In this document: piece after piece, positions 48,400 to 59,639 of the stretch
How positions within the stretch are numbered: position 1 is the stretch's first letter
How the letters are laid out: the number at the start of each line of letters is the position of its first letter
Assembly: GCA_000469685.2 (NCBI GenBank)
Contig: LS997563.1
Location: 32,793,968 to 32,857,967, forward strand
DNA: 64,000 bases
DNA from: Haemonchus contortus
Taxonomy: Eukaryota; Nematoda; Chromadorea; Rhabditida; Trichostrongylidae
Reading direction: 5' to 3'
Program-made: the position numbers and the translations under genes
The notes under the pieces: model-generated
Databases searched by the model: none
Told to the model about the DNA's origin: nothing
The model's input: only the letters and a program-made list of their open reading frames with translations

Positions 48400-49000
48400 G
48401 AAGCGCAAACGACGCGTCTCCCCACCAGCAACTATGACCTGTCTCAGTATCCACGAGAGCGCGCGGAAACTGAAATAGAAATTGTAGAAACCTATTTTTA
48501 AAATACAGGATCTAGAATAGACAGAACCTTTCTGCTTAACTTCTTCATGTTATCCTTAAAAGGTCTAATGTGGATAGAAGCCAGATCAGTTACTGTGGGG
48601 CCTGTAAGGGACTGGAGGCCTTGATTGTGGAATGCACATCTGCTAATAAATAATGCTTACCCACGATAATGGAGCCTCTTCATGGCCAATCATACAGGAT
48701 GAGCGTTAGTGGCGCACCTTCAGCTGCCCGACCACTTTCAGATCAACTAATAGGTTGCCAGATCTGAGGCCAAAGGTCCGAAACGTGAAGGGATTCGTAT
48801 AAACAAAGCAAACACGTCAGTCATGGTGATAACCTTCCCTGACCTAAGGCTGGGCAATCGACCCATGAACATACATAGGAACACATGTGGGCTCCCAACT
48901 CTCCCGTCTTCGTACCATATTCTTCTACGGGTGCTATCGAGAGGAGCACAAACTCAACGGGGTGAAACCATCGCCCGTTGCATTCGTGCTTCAAAGGCCT
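48400..49000. other. NADK2 upstream region
   Basis: Holds the presumed promoter of NADK2. No trans-splice acceptor was obvious next to the start codon. No other gene seen. Confidence 0.4.
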
Positions 49001-49006
49001 CTCAAC

Positions 49007-49279
49007 TTAGTGGGTGTATCTTCTCCTTGAGGTGTTCTCTTGGAATTGGTGCAACTTCCACCAGCGGATCCTCCGTTCCGTTGTTGTCCTCGAATTCTTG
49101 GGAACATTGATGGCTATGTCTGCTAGAAGAGGCCTGTGCTGTGGAGCCAGTTCATGAGTTGCTCGATGCTTGACGCAGGCGAAGCTAACGTTTACACAAA
49201 TTAGCCCGGAATTTAGCGAATGAAGAAAGGCGTCCAAAACCATCACGAGTGCACCCACATCACCACAACACATGTGCAA
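49007..49279 (-). mobile_element. Non-LTR retrotransposon fragment (endonuclease/RT linker)
   Basis: The minus strand reads APQHRPLLADIAINVPKNSR, then RTTTERRIRWWKLHQFQE. The HRPLLADI...RTEKRIRWWKL pattern is the stretch linking endonuclease to reverse transcriptase in hookworm-type non-LTR elements. The endonuclease and RT cores are not intact around it, so it is a remnant. Confidence 0.6.
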
Positions 49280-49579
49280 ATTTTGTTGGGAGATCAGAAA
49301 TCGCCAAGGTCGTCTGGCTAGCGGTAGCTCAACCTCCGCACTCTCTTCAAATTTTACCTTGAAACTGTGGCATCTGTTCCGCGAACTTAGGTATCAATTA
49401 GAAGGAAACTCAGAGCTTATGATGGTCTCAAAATGGCAGCCACTGAAATTTTTGGGTCACTTAAGGACAAAAGGTATTGATGGTATGCCCACGATGACAG
49501 TGGTCTGCTCATCTCTCTGACAGATATATAACTGATATTTGATCTACTTAGTAAGTTTCATCTTAAATTCAAAAGGTTC

Positions 49580-50360
49580 TCTTGGAGCATTTTCCTATCA
49601 AGATTGTCATTAACAATGATCGGAGGTCCCGCCGCTCACGTGGCCCGCGACCCAGTGTAGTGATTTTTGGGAGACGGGCATTAGGAACGATTTTGGGTAA
49701 TCGAGTTGCCGCACGCGGTTGTCGCGGACCACTCATTCGCCGTTATAACAGCTCTAGCGTTCTTCATACAATCAATCGATATGCGATCATTATTTTATGC
49801 ATAATTCTACTATTAGTACTTTTATTCTTGTATTTCTTAGCTACTGCTGCATCCTGCTACATTCATTCGCGCGCGACGCCCCTCTCACCGCGACGCGACC
49901 ATTTGTTCCTAACGCACCACACCCGTGATTTACACCTTCTGGCGTAACCATGCAACGTCTTCACCCTAGCGAGACTTCAAGCGGGAGACAGGCCTTTTCC
50001 GAAAGCGAAAGATTATGTTCCTTTCGAAACTCCTATTCAACTGCAAGCTTCTTCTTGAGACAAGATTCCAGTGCTTTTTATTTCTGAGCATTTCTCTTGA
50101 TTTTTCAATTCATATGAAATTACGATTGAGATGAAACACATTCAATAGTCACGATCCCTTAGATTGAGATTTGGCTAACTGCTGCCGCAAAATACATTAC
50201 CCGCCACTTGTACGGCACGACCTCATTTTCTCCACGATGAAATAGCATGTCTCCAGTAGAACTGTAGTATCAAATATACACCTCCCTCTGGGTTGTACTT
50301 GTCAATGCTCATAACTTATAGAGGCAATAAGACTACCACTACACTGACGGCTGGTTATCT
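49580..50360. other. Open frame of unknown nature and spacer
   Basis: A plus-strand frame (49582-49947, 121 codons) has an Arg-rich start and one strongly hydrophobic stretch (IIILCIILLLVLLFLYFL). The Arg-rich part is G+C-rich, the rest AT-rich, suggesting a chance join at a repeat edge. Not called as a gene. Confidence 0.3.
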
Positions 50361-50472
50361 AATTTCAATTTCTCAGCTTAGATACGTTCATCCGGAAAAC
50401 TCTCCTTCGAAGTGAGAACAAGGAACACGGTGTTGTATAACTCCTCTTACTATCTTTAAAGTGACGTTTGAG

Positions 50473-53400
50473 TTTACATACCGTTTCATGGATGTGAAAT
50501 GGATTCATTCCACTACTGCTTCCTTGCACAGGGCCTGTTCCTATTACTTTAAATCCGTTCGGACTATGAGGAATTGGTGATCCAGTAACCAAGAAAGTCT
50601 ACTTCAAGCATTTGAAATGCAGCCGGCTGGATCGAAGAAAGTCATGCTTATCGTTACGGAAAAAATTGCAGGCAAGTGGGTGGAGATAAAATCTACGATA
50701 AGCAGTACTATAAAGCATTAGTGGGTTTCAGTTGGATATTATATTTCTACTCAAACTGCCCTTCTTTCTATTGGAGGAACCTAATGCTTTCAAACCCTTG
50801 CCCTTCATTTAAAATTATCGATTATCACGTATTAAATGCAAAAGAATCCATCAATTGATGTTGGGAAAATGAGCATCGCCGTTATCGCTGGACATTAAGA
50901 ACAAAAAACGTCAGAGAAGAACTACCAGAAAAGCAAAAAAAAACACCGACGTCTACAAAAAAATCCTTCTTTAGGTAATCTACATACCTTCGGGTTAATT
51001 CGAACCCTCATTATTCGAAATGAATGAGGACAAAGGGCTCATCCGGTCAGACAAATCAATGCCGATACCAGGAGAAGAATCCGGCCGATGGCAATCTCAA
51101 TACCTACAGATGAATACAGACAGAACTAGAAAGATTCGATCACGAAGAAAGGGACCACACGTTCCTATTTCTGTAAGTTGGCGATAGGTTAAGATTCAAA
51201 GCGAAGATAACGAATGCATTCGAGTAGTACGCGAAGACTTTTTGTGAACAATTGGTCAGAAAATGTTTGAATAGCATTACCACGATATACAAACAACTAA
51301 GGAGAAGGGTAAACAAAAAAAAAATCAGGAACAAAAAACGTCCCACATCCGGAGATCATGGTTTGGGAACGTGCACCAGTGATTGATTGCACGCGACCTG
51401 ATTAAAACGATCACAGCGTGTTCAATCGCATTACTGAAGTTAAAAGTTCGAGAAGAGAAAGTGTAAAAAAAAGTTCAAGATTGGGTGTGCCACGGAACGC
51501 CCGTCCTATCAGCACCGTTCGCCGAAACAGTCGACGGCAGCCGGCTGTTGTGATCGTGAAAATGTGACGGCGTACGACGACATGTGACCAGCAAACACTG
51601 CGAAGGGCACGAACTTCGACAAGAAACAAACCCAACCCATGCGTCATCATGGGTAAACTATCGTCGTTCCTCGGTTCATCAATAATCCACTTTAATTGAC
51701 CGCCTACAGCTGACTTAAGAACTGTTCGTTGTTCGTTCGCAACGCCTTCGATTGCGTCGCGCCAGTACCTCCCGAAGTACACACACTGGCTCTGACGATA
51801 GAATAACAGACCCTTCAGGAAGAGGGTTCCTAAAAGTCGATCATCCAAGGGGAACTTGAAAGTACACGAGTGAACTTTGTGCGATAAACACATTGTTGTC
51901 CAGAGTTCATCAATATTTTCTTGCACTTTACAGCGATGAGATTGCAGGCCGAGGTACGACTTTGACAACTTCCAGAGGCCCTTCTTCTAGAGAGCCAAGA
52001 TTGCACCCGAAAGAATCGATCCACCTAGGAACTCATCTTCATCATGAGGTAAGCCTTACAGTTCGACATTTCCTTACAAGTACTAGCTTTCCGTGATTTT
52101 GACTGTGGTACAGTTGTGTCGGATCGATTTGACCTCTTCAATAGGAATACTGATTAATTAGGCATAAACAAGTATGAGAAAGTCCTTCCCAATGCCGTTG
52201 ATTAGTATCTGTTGCGTTGTTCTGTCTTCTGCTCAAACTGCTCCTATTTATCAACTCCTATTTGAATTCTTCCGTTCTAAAACTGTTTGTTTGGTTTATG
52301 CTCTGGGAGATGTTTTTGTTCCTTACCCATCAACGTGAGCTATCATATCAAGGAGAACAGCAACTAGTAGGACAAATTTTTGACCATCCTGTCGAAAAAC
52401 AGATGTAGTGAGCCACTATAGGCTGATAGGGCAGTGAGCTCCCTCACCCTGACCGATACAACAGCCAGTTTCCCTTGATTTCAATGTTTTCTGAACATTA
52501 TTGTTCATTCATAATATTCACAATTCGTAATACTGACGTAACACTTAATTGCCAGCGCACGGGGCATGAACCGTCAACAAATAATCGTTATCAATATCGA
52601 AAACACTATGTGGTACAACTACGTCCAGTATTTTTCTATCGCTCAACAACAACCTTCACGTTTTCCATTTTTAAACCGACTCACTTAGTCGAATTCGGAT
52701 ACAGTGATTCTTCACCTGTGTGATGTTACGGGTCTATGATCTTCTACCCAAACCGGTCTCTGCACTGAGCGCGGATCGGAGCAAGGGTAAAACTTGAATC
52801 TCTTGAGGGTTATAACCGAATGGAAGCCACAGCTGTGTCTGCGACTGTGAGAATTTAGGTACTAAGCCCACGGTGTTACTACCAACTGTAAATGATGAGT
52901 TAGAAAGCATTTGCATAGTCCATAGAACCCCTTCGCTTTCAGCCTGTACAGTTCGATTGTAGAAGAGTAATTAATGTATGTATGTAATGCGGTACTCTAC
53001 CACTCTACTTACTCAACAAAAAAACAAATGGAAATCGGTTCTTATCTATTATTATTATTTGATATAAGTTCAGGTTCAACAAGCTCCAGAAAAACAACAG
53101 AATACAGGAAATAACGGCGACTGATAGAAGCGAAACACCAGGGATAATCTTACATACACCTTACATGAGCACGTCGTACCAAACGCGAACTTCACAACTT
53201 TGCTTACTACGAGTAAATCTGATCTGGCGAATTGTGGTGCAGCTTCTCTTCAAACGAAAAAAATCACAAGCAACAATAATTTTGATGTTCACTTGATACG
53301 CGTTCCATGTAATACCGGCAAGAAACAACAATAATTCCGGAATGAACGAAAGAAGTAAGTGCATTAGCATTTGAAAGTGAATAGTGAAATTGTGAGACAA

Positions 53401-54021
53401 AGTTTTTTCGGTTAATGAGATTCCAGTATTATACACAAAGTCATCACAAGTCATTATCAACATTTACAGGCGAGAATGTCCGAAATCATAGGGAAAGCCT
53501 AGTTTGATCTGTGGGGAAAGCTACAGCAGTTTCTGTGATCAGGGTTGACTCAATTCATGAGTTATGCAGCCGAATAGACCGTGTCGGCTCTGCATCGACT
53601 GCTTCTTTCGGATCTCAGGCAGTGCGCTCAGAATGAGCGAAAAAATTGTGAGCAATAAATAAACATGCTTTTAGACCCTATAGTATCAACAGTTGTTAAA
53701 GTGACCAAGATAATCAACACCGCAACGGAGTATCACAGGGATTCAACACAGGGAGTTCTAGTAACGGATTCAAGACGAATCAATTTAACTCCGGCCATAA
53801 ATCTTGCAAAGGCACTGACTAAATTTTTAGGACTCTTAGGGTCTAAATCAACAATCTTCACGGAGTACGCAAAGCACAAGCCTGAAAAGAGCACTGTCAA
53901 TGCAACTTTCACTAGATGTTACTATAAAAAACTGACCATTAGCCAGCTTGATCATTTGAGCTTCATCAACACCTGAAGGAGTGTGATATGTTCCTGATGG
54001 TACCAATCGAAAAGAAGCCAT
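50473..54021 (-). CDS. Unrecognised multi-exon gene (partial model)
   Basis: Exon 1 (53937-54021) starts three bases after a TTTGCAG acceptor, suggesting trans-splicing, and reads MASFRLVPSGTYHTPSG, then VDEAQMIKLAN, ending at GTCAGT. Exon 2 (52748-52885) follows TTTACAG in the right phase: VGSNTVGLVPKFSQSQTQLW, then LPFGYNPQEIQVLPLLRSAL and SAETGL, ending at GTAGAA. A third likely exon (about 50473-50592, ending at GTATGT) reads VTGSPIPHSPNGFKVIGTGP and MNPFHIHET, but its phase does not follow exon 2 directly, so at least one exon is missing between. Composition and splice sites look genuine. I do not recognise the family and assign no function. The 3' end is unknown. Confidence 0.45.
51411..52024 (-). 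other. Long open frame without motif
   Basis: A 185-codon minus-strand frame (51411-51968), overlapped by a second in another frame. It is more G+C-rich than its flanks and has no recognised domain. It lies between exons 2 and 3 of the gene above and may be repeat-derived. Confidence 0.25.
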
Positions 54022-54961
54022 TATCTGCAAAGTTACTAAGATGGAAAAGCGGCAAAATGAACCGAAAAAGTGGAGGGAATACAGGCATTCATAGGATTCT
54101 CGGAAAGATGGAAATAGGTCTCAGAGAGCGGAAAGAATAAAAGCCATTCTCTACAAACTGGACGATAAAAGACATACACTCTAGTTAAATGGGCCTAATG
54201 ACTGTTGAAATGATTTTTGGCTGGGATTAAGCAATAATTTACCTTAAAGTATTTTTAGAGAGCTTTCTGGCTCAGATTATTCGTCACATTACGAGAAATA
54301 TTTGTCCCACTATTGCCTTCTGTCTTGATTAAAAGCGATATGTGTAATATAGTTGTAGGGCATCTTGCAAGCAATCTACATCGCTGAGATAATGAATTGG
54401 CGAGAGTATTTGTAGGCTTGAAATTTCGTCCAAACGTGGTCCCTACCAGTATATCATTCCCTTCAGTGCAAATGAAGATCCCACTATTTCCCCCACTTCT
54501 TGTTTGCAAACAATGAATCATTCGCTAAAGGCTCGGAATGGCAACATTCCGTTCAGTACCTGTTGGAAATTTTGCAACAGTTGAAACTTCTCTCGAATGT
54601 TCTGTAAGTTTCCATGAAATTGATTCAAAACGCTTGCTTGCTCAACCCTACAATGGTTGAAGTGTCTTCCCATATTCGACACACTACTTCACGAGCTCAA
54701 ATCACGTCATTTAGCTTCCAGAACCCATCGAAAGGAGTGCCAAGTGTTTGGTCAGGGAACCCCAACTAACCAGGGAGGGGTAGTCTACTTACCGTGGGAC
54801 TTTGAATGGAGACCCAGATAAATCGACAGAGCTTTGAATGCTATTTACGAAAATGGAAATTAAAACTGCTAAATGGTTTTCCTTAAAAAGTTATGGGGGC
54901 TGGAAATTTGCTTGACAGTAGTATTATTTGGATATGCGAACTCGTCGATTCGATATCAAGT

Positions 54962-55034
54962 GCCGACGTGGCACAGTGGTAATGGTCTCGCTTCATAGGC
55001 GTACGGTGTGGGTTTGCTCCCCGCCGTCGTCGGC
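54962..55034 (+). repeat. tRNA-like (Met anticodon) unit, left arm
   Basis: 73 nt starting GCCGACG and ending CGTCGGC, which pair perfectly as an acceptor stem. TGGCACAGTGG matches the pol III A box, and GTGGGTTTGCTCCCCGC can form a T-arm. The anticodon loop reads TTCATAG (CAT). The D-stem is broken, only three pairs of the anticodon stem form, and a 3-nt CGT insertion follows the T-arm. It is therefore a pseudo-tRNA or SINE head, not a working tRNA. Confidence 0.6.
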
Positions 55035-55787
55035 GTTTTTGCAAAGTGTTTTTTCATTTCATTAAAGACTCTCTAAACCTGTTTTGACATTTGTTTAATG
55101 GAGAGTCTTATTTCTGCTTTCATTTTCACTCGTCACCCCTGTCCAGGGAAAGTTGTTCTGCACGTCAATTAAAGGACTCTGTTTTATTTTAAACTTCAAA
55201 AAGCATGCAATAAAAAGGTGGTAGAGATAAGTTAGATGCCAGTCAGCAAGAAACAACAGTTAGTCAGCAAGAAACAACATTGATGACAACAACATGAAGA
55301 ACTTTAAAACATGCGCGAAGCACACATGTTTTTCAATATGCCGCAGAGGGATAGTATTCTTAAGGTTCTATCCCAAGTATATTGAATGTTTTGGGCACCA
55401 TGATTTACTAATTTTCTGAAATGTCACACCGACCTAGTATTTGTTAAGTCTTGAGACGATTGACTGTTTTGTTCCCGGACGTAGAGAATCAGCAATGTAT
55501 ACGATGTGCAGTTTGCGAACAACATGTGTGCTTCACGCATTTTTTAAAGTTTTTCCATCAATGTTGTTTCTTGCTGGCATCTAACTCATTACCTTTTTAT
55601 TGCATGCTTTTTGAAGTTTAAAATAAAACAGAGTCGTTAAATCGACCTGCAGAACCACTTTCCCTGGACAGGGGTGACGAGTGAAAATGAAAGCAGAAAT
55701 AAGACTTTCACCTAAATAAATGTCAAAACAGGTTTAGAGAGTCTTTAATAAAATGAAAAGACACTTTGCAAAAAAGCCGACGACGGC

Positions 55788-55860
55788 GGGGAGCAAACCC
55801 ATACCGTACGCCTATGAAGCGAGACCACTACCACTATGCCACATCGGCACTTGATATCGA
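55788..55860 (-). repeat. tRNA-like unit, right arm
   Basis: Reverse-complement counterpart of the left-arm unit, differing at a few sites (GCCGATGTGGCATAGTGGT at its start). The acceptor pairing and the CGT insertion are conserved, so both derive from the same degenerate ancestor. Confidence 0.55.
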
Positions 55861-56852
55861 AGCGACGAGTTTGCATATCCAAATAATACTACTGTCAAGC
55901 AAATTTCCAGGCCCCATAACTTTTTAAGGAAAACCATTTAGCAGTTTTAATTTCCATTTTCGTATATAGCATTCAAAACTCTATCGATTTGTCTGGGTCT
56001 CCATTCAAAGTCCCACGGTAAGTAGACTACCCCTCCTTGGTAAGTGGTTCTGTATACGCTTCGTTCCAAAGCTTCAAACAATGAAGCCAAAGAGGCCCTC
56101 GACCAGATTAACCAACCGCTAGACCATGAAAATTTCCGGATATGCTGCTCACACCGATTGAGGAGTATCCTTTTGTAGAAACTTCTTTGTAGAACACTTA
56201 CGGAAACTCACAGAACACTCCAGAAACACCTGGATTTTTGGGAAATTCCCCGCAGATAGTTTTCGAACACTTAAATCTACACAACTTTCCGCTCTTCAAA
56301 ACTCTCTTATATACTCTATTGTTTGGATGATCGATGTGTTCCATTTATCTTGAGCACTGTGCTATGATAAGTGTTTCTAATATCTCGCCTCAACTTAATG
56401 AAAGGACTACGTGAAAGTTAAGGTATTCATTTGTGATGCAGCAGCTCAGCTGCAGTGACATAGCCCTGATCATCTCACTGAGTATGTACAGACAGTAGCG
56501 GAAGAGTGGAAAATTGCAGACTTTGATGGCCTGTTGCAAGATTCTTACATTCTAACATTCCGATGCAAAGCTTCACAAAAGATTATGCTTATTGAACGTA
56601 CCTACAAGTCTATCATGTGAAGTTAAAAAGGATGACAGACTATAGCCCCCATTAGAACTCAGAGCTACAGAATTTCTAGCGAAGTAGGCTTCAATCTTCG
56701 ACACTTCCTGGTACCCTCCTGGTAAAACTAACACTCAAGTAAGGGCCGAAACCGCGGTTTCTTTTGACTTCCCCACCTTTGACATCCGTGAAACCTTGAA
56801 GCCCAGCTCTTCTTTATGTAAGATCACAAGAATAACGATAAGCAGTGAAGCA

Positions 56853-59569
56853 CTAAGTAGTGCAAAGTACACATTTCATGTTCTCAATGTGAGTTACTTT
56901 CTCATTTATTTTACCGTTAACTATACCGTAGTTTTGCAGGTCGTGATGAATTAAACTTACGGAACAATCCTTCATCGTTGCAGCTAAAAGATACTGCTCT
57001 AGAAGAGCTCGATCATCCGTCGCCTCTAGGACTTCTAAACCTCTGACAGGAAGGCGACTTTTGTCGTGCAATTCTTTCTGAAACTGATAGAATTGATGGA
57101 AGCCATATGACGTGAAGGAAGGTGATATCAATGGGACGACATACCTGCACGGCAGCTGGAAGACTTTTGTATATCTGATGAGCTTTAACGATACCCACTA
57201 AATCAATTTTTTGCGCAGCCAGAATTTGTCCAAGAACGGAGTCTTCCCGTAAAGAAAAGTCGCGAACATCCTCACATCCTGCCAGCACGAGGCAAAGCTA
57301 AATTTCGCGGTATCGAATCGAAAATATGGGACATGTTGTCTTTAATGAAGCCCTACCGCTGTAATCAAGTCATCTGCGTTCCCCTGTCCACTAGGAAATA
57401 AGGTTGTTGAAAAAAGAGTAGCATCGAGAAGAGATTCGTCAGAGTGTATCTGAACAAAAATTACTTGATTCCACGCAGATGTTAAAAACAACTCTAAAAA
57501 ACAACAAGGTAAGTTAATACCAGATTTCCATCGACGAAAATACGCAAGTTCCTGTGGGGAACTTTCAACAATGCCTCAAGAGCAGACTTCATTCTAGATA
57601 GGTTCCCCGAGAAGAGGTCTATTGGGCAGAAATCGTACATCTCTTCGTAATGGTCTGAGCCGCACTTCTCGAGCTAAAAAGGAAATGAGAACGCTTGCAC
57701 TGAAGAGAAGATCCGGAAAAGTGCCATTACCATTACTCGAGACAGCATTCCAAAACCTTCACGCTCACCCTTTTCATTTCCCCAAGGTGTCAGGGAATCG
57801 GTGAAAGAAACTTATGCGAAAAGAATGGGGACTAAAAGAAACAAGAAGACGAAAAAATATGAAATACCTGTAGAATGCAATTATTACAAAAAGGAAGATC
57901 AATCGAGGCATGATTCTGGAAAAATCCTTGCTTGGGTTTGATTTCTACCTGAAAGGAAGTCTTTTCGATGCGTTACCAAATTTTATTATATCAGAAAGGA
58001 ACATCTATTATTATCATTACTACTGAATACCATTAATTCACGATTAATTGTCACACCACCAACTTTTCAGCGAGCTCAACATTAGCATATTAGGGGCATT
58101 TTAAACCCACCAAATCAGTCTATAAAATGATGAAGATTAACATCCACCTCATTAAGGGGGGAGGGGGAGGAACTGCCCCAGGTACCGTCCAACAAAGCCT
58201 TTCATCTCTTAAGATCGGTTAGTTTGAACAGGAATCGCTCGGAAAGACAAAATCACTCATTAGCACACCAGTTTGCCCCTGAAAATCATTGTATCGGTCA
58301 AACACTCCGCGAGAGAAGTAGTAATTCTGAACAGAAATCATTGAGGACGCATCCAAAGAGGGGATTGATTCGACCAAAAAGCCTAATCTTGACCTTCTTT
58401 AAGCATTTCAGTGATTCTTGGCTAGCTTTTTGCACAGCAAGGTGTTCGCAAAGTAAAAGTACAAACCGTAATCGTCGGTCCAATATAGGAAATGAGGTGT
58501 TTCGGAATTCTTGTAGCATCCAACATTTCCAAGGCGGAAAGCCTAACGACATTTCTCGGTACATTATTTAAAGGAAAGAACGATAAATCCTCAGGAAGCG
58601 CTAATAACTCCTCGAACTTTTCGATCTTGAAATTGGCTGGCAACGAAGGGATCTGAAAATGTCATGTTCAGCAATAAAAAATCAACCGGTAGAAGAACCG
58701 GTTAACAGTCAAACACTTCAGCAAGAATTTTGCTTAGAGCATATGCCTCGTTACATCCAACAGATGTATAGCCGAAAGTTTCGATAGCGGTGGATGTAAG
58801 CATTGTAATCATGGAAGTGGGCAATTAATCTGGTTATTTCAAATTCAGCTTCGTGACGACCCTCAGATTTGTTTTGCTAGCAAAAAATTCGTCGTCTAAG
58901 TCAAATTGAAGTTATAATGAGGCAAAAAAGAATATGAAGAGGATCCTAAGCGAATGTATAGAGAACTTAACCATGACGTACCTTTGCTAATTGGTGGACA
59001 TCAGTAACTGCCATTTCGATAATTTTTGGATTCACCAGAAATCGTGCGTCAAAAAATGGAGAGACGAACCGCTCCATATATTGGTTTACTAATTCACTTT
59101 TAGCCTTCCATGTTAGAAGACCACTTTTTCTTGCCTTCGCGAACCTCCAGACAATTCTGAATAAGTCATTTTTTTATTCAAACAAGTAGTAGAAGGTATG
59201 AGCCAATTAGCTCCAATTGGAAACCTCGAGACGACTGGGGCAGTGGGGAACTATGCTACTGTTGGGGCTGAGATTCTCACGATGAAACTGAAGCTGCTCT
59301 CGGATCTCCACAGAGAAATCACAATTTGTTTCAAAACCTTCTGGGAAAGTGAACTGATGCCCCAAAACCAGTACGTTTGTAGGCAACAAAAGACTGAGAA
59401 CTGCCGTGGGTTTCAAGCAATGGACATCCTATGAGCTCAGATCAAGAGAGTGAAAGATATACCTTATTCCAGATGTCGTGTGCTTGGCACTAATAACAAA
59501 ATTTGCTCGTCCTTCGCCACGAAGACAAAAAGAACGAAATTTCCGTGGATCGACAACGTCGATCATCAT
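56853..59569 (-). CDS. IPPK: Inositol-p(enta)kisphosphate 2-kinase
   Basis: Phosphorylates inositol pentakisphosphate at position 2 to make InsP6 (phytate). Exons 59463-59569, 58982-59156, 58467-58652, 57868-57948, 57521-57673, 57357-57449, 57145-57297 and 57077 onward join in phase. Landmarks in order: FCLRGEGRANFVISAKH (nucleotide loop), IVWRFAKARKSG, RLSALEMLDATRIP, the signature VEIKPKQGF, cysteines in LPFCNNCILQ, YDFCPIDLFSGNLSRMKSAL, and LLAATMKDCS. After DCS (residue 355) a strong GTAAGT donor occurs, but I found no later exon carrying the family's DLDxKP region. If read through, the frame ends at 56853, giving about 390 aa against 491 in human. The C-terminus is therefore unsettled. 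The first two codons are both ATG. Confidence 0.87.
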
Positions 59570-59639
59570 TTCAGATCTTACCAGTACGCATAGAAACGTA
59601 ATCTGAAACACATACAAATACAATACGTCACGTCAAAGG

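Larger units (their letters stand above)
54773..56038. repeat. 1.27-kb palindrome with tRNA-like sequences in both arms
   Basis: Arms 54773-55330 and 55521-56038 are inverted copies, visibly about 90% alike, around a ~190-nt centre. The left arm has an extra ~21-nt repeat (AGTTAGTCAGCAAGAAACAA) that explains much of its greater length. Each arm holds one tRNA-like unit facing the other. No protein frame is present. It could be a foldback element or an inverted duplication. Confidence 0.85.

Noticed and set aside
50160..50330. Short frames reading STGDMLFHRGENEVVPYKWR and MSIDKYNPEGG
   Set aside because: They lie in different frames with no workable intron between them, and they are too short to trust.
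51411..51968. 185-codon minus-strand frame
   Set aside because: No recognisable motif, overlapping frames, and no leader or splice signals tying it to the neighbouring exons.
54962..55034. A functional initiator or elongator tRNA-Met
   Set aside because: The D-stem is broken, the anticodon stem has mismatches and three extra bases follow the T-arm; it is duplicated inside a palindrome.
59207..59416. A 69-codon minus-strand frame considered as IPPK exon 2
   Set aside because: It does not continue the kinase motif after SGIR in phase. The exon at 58982-59156 does so exactly and supplies IVWRFAKARK.
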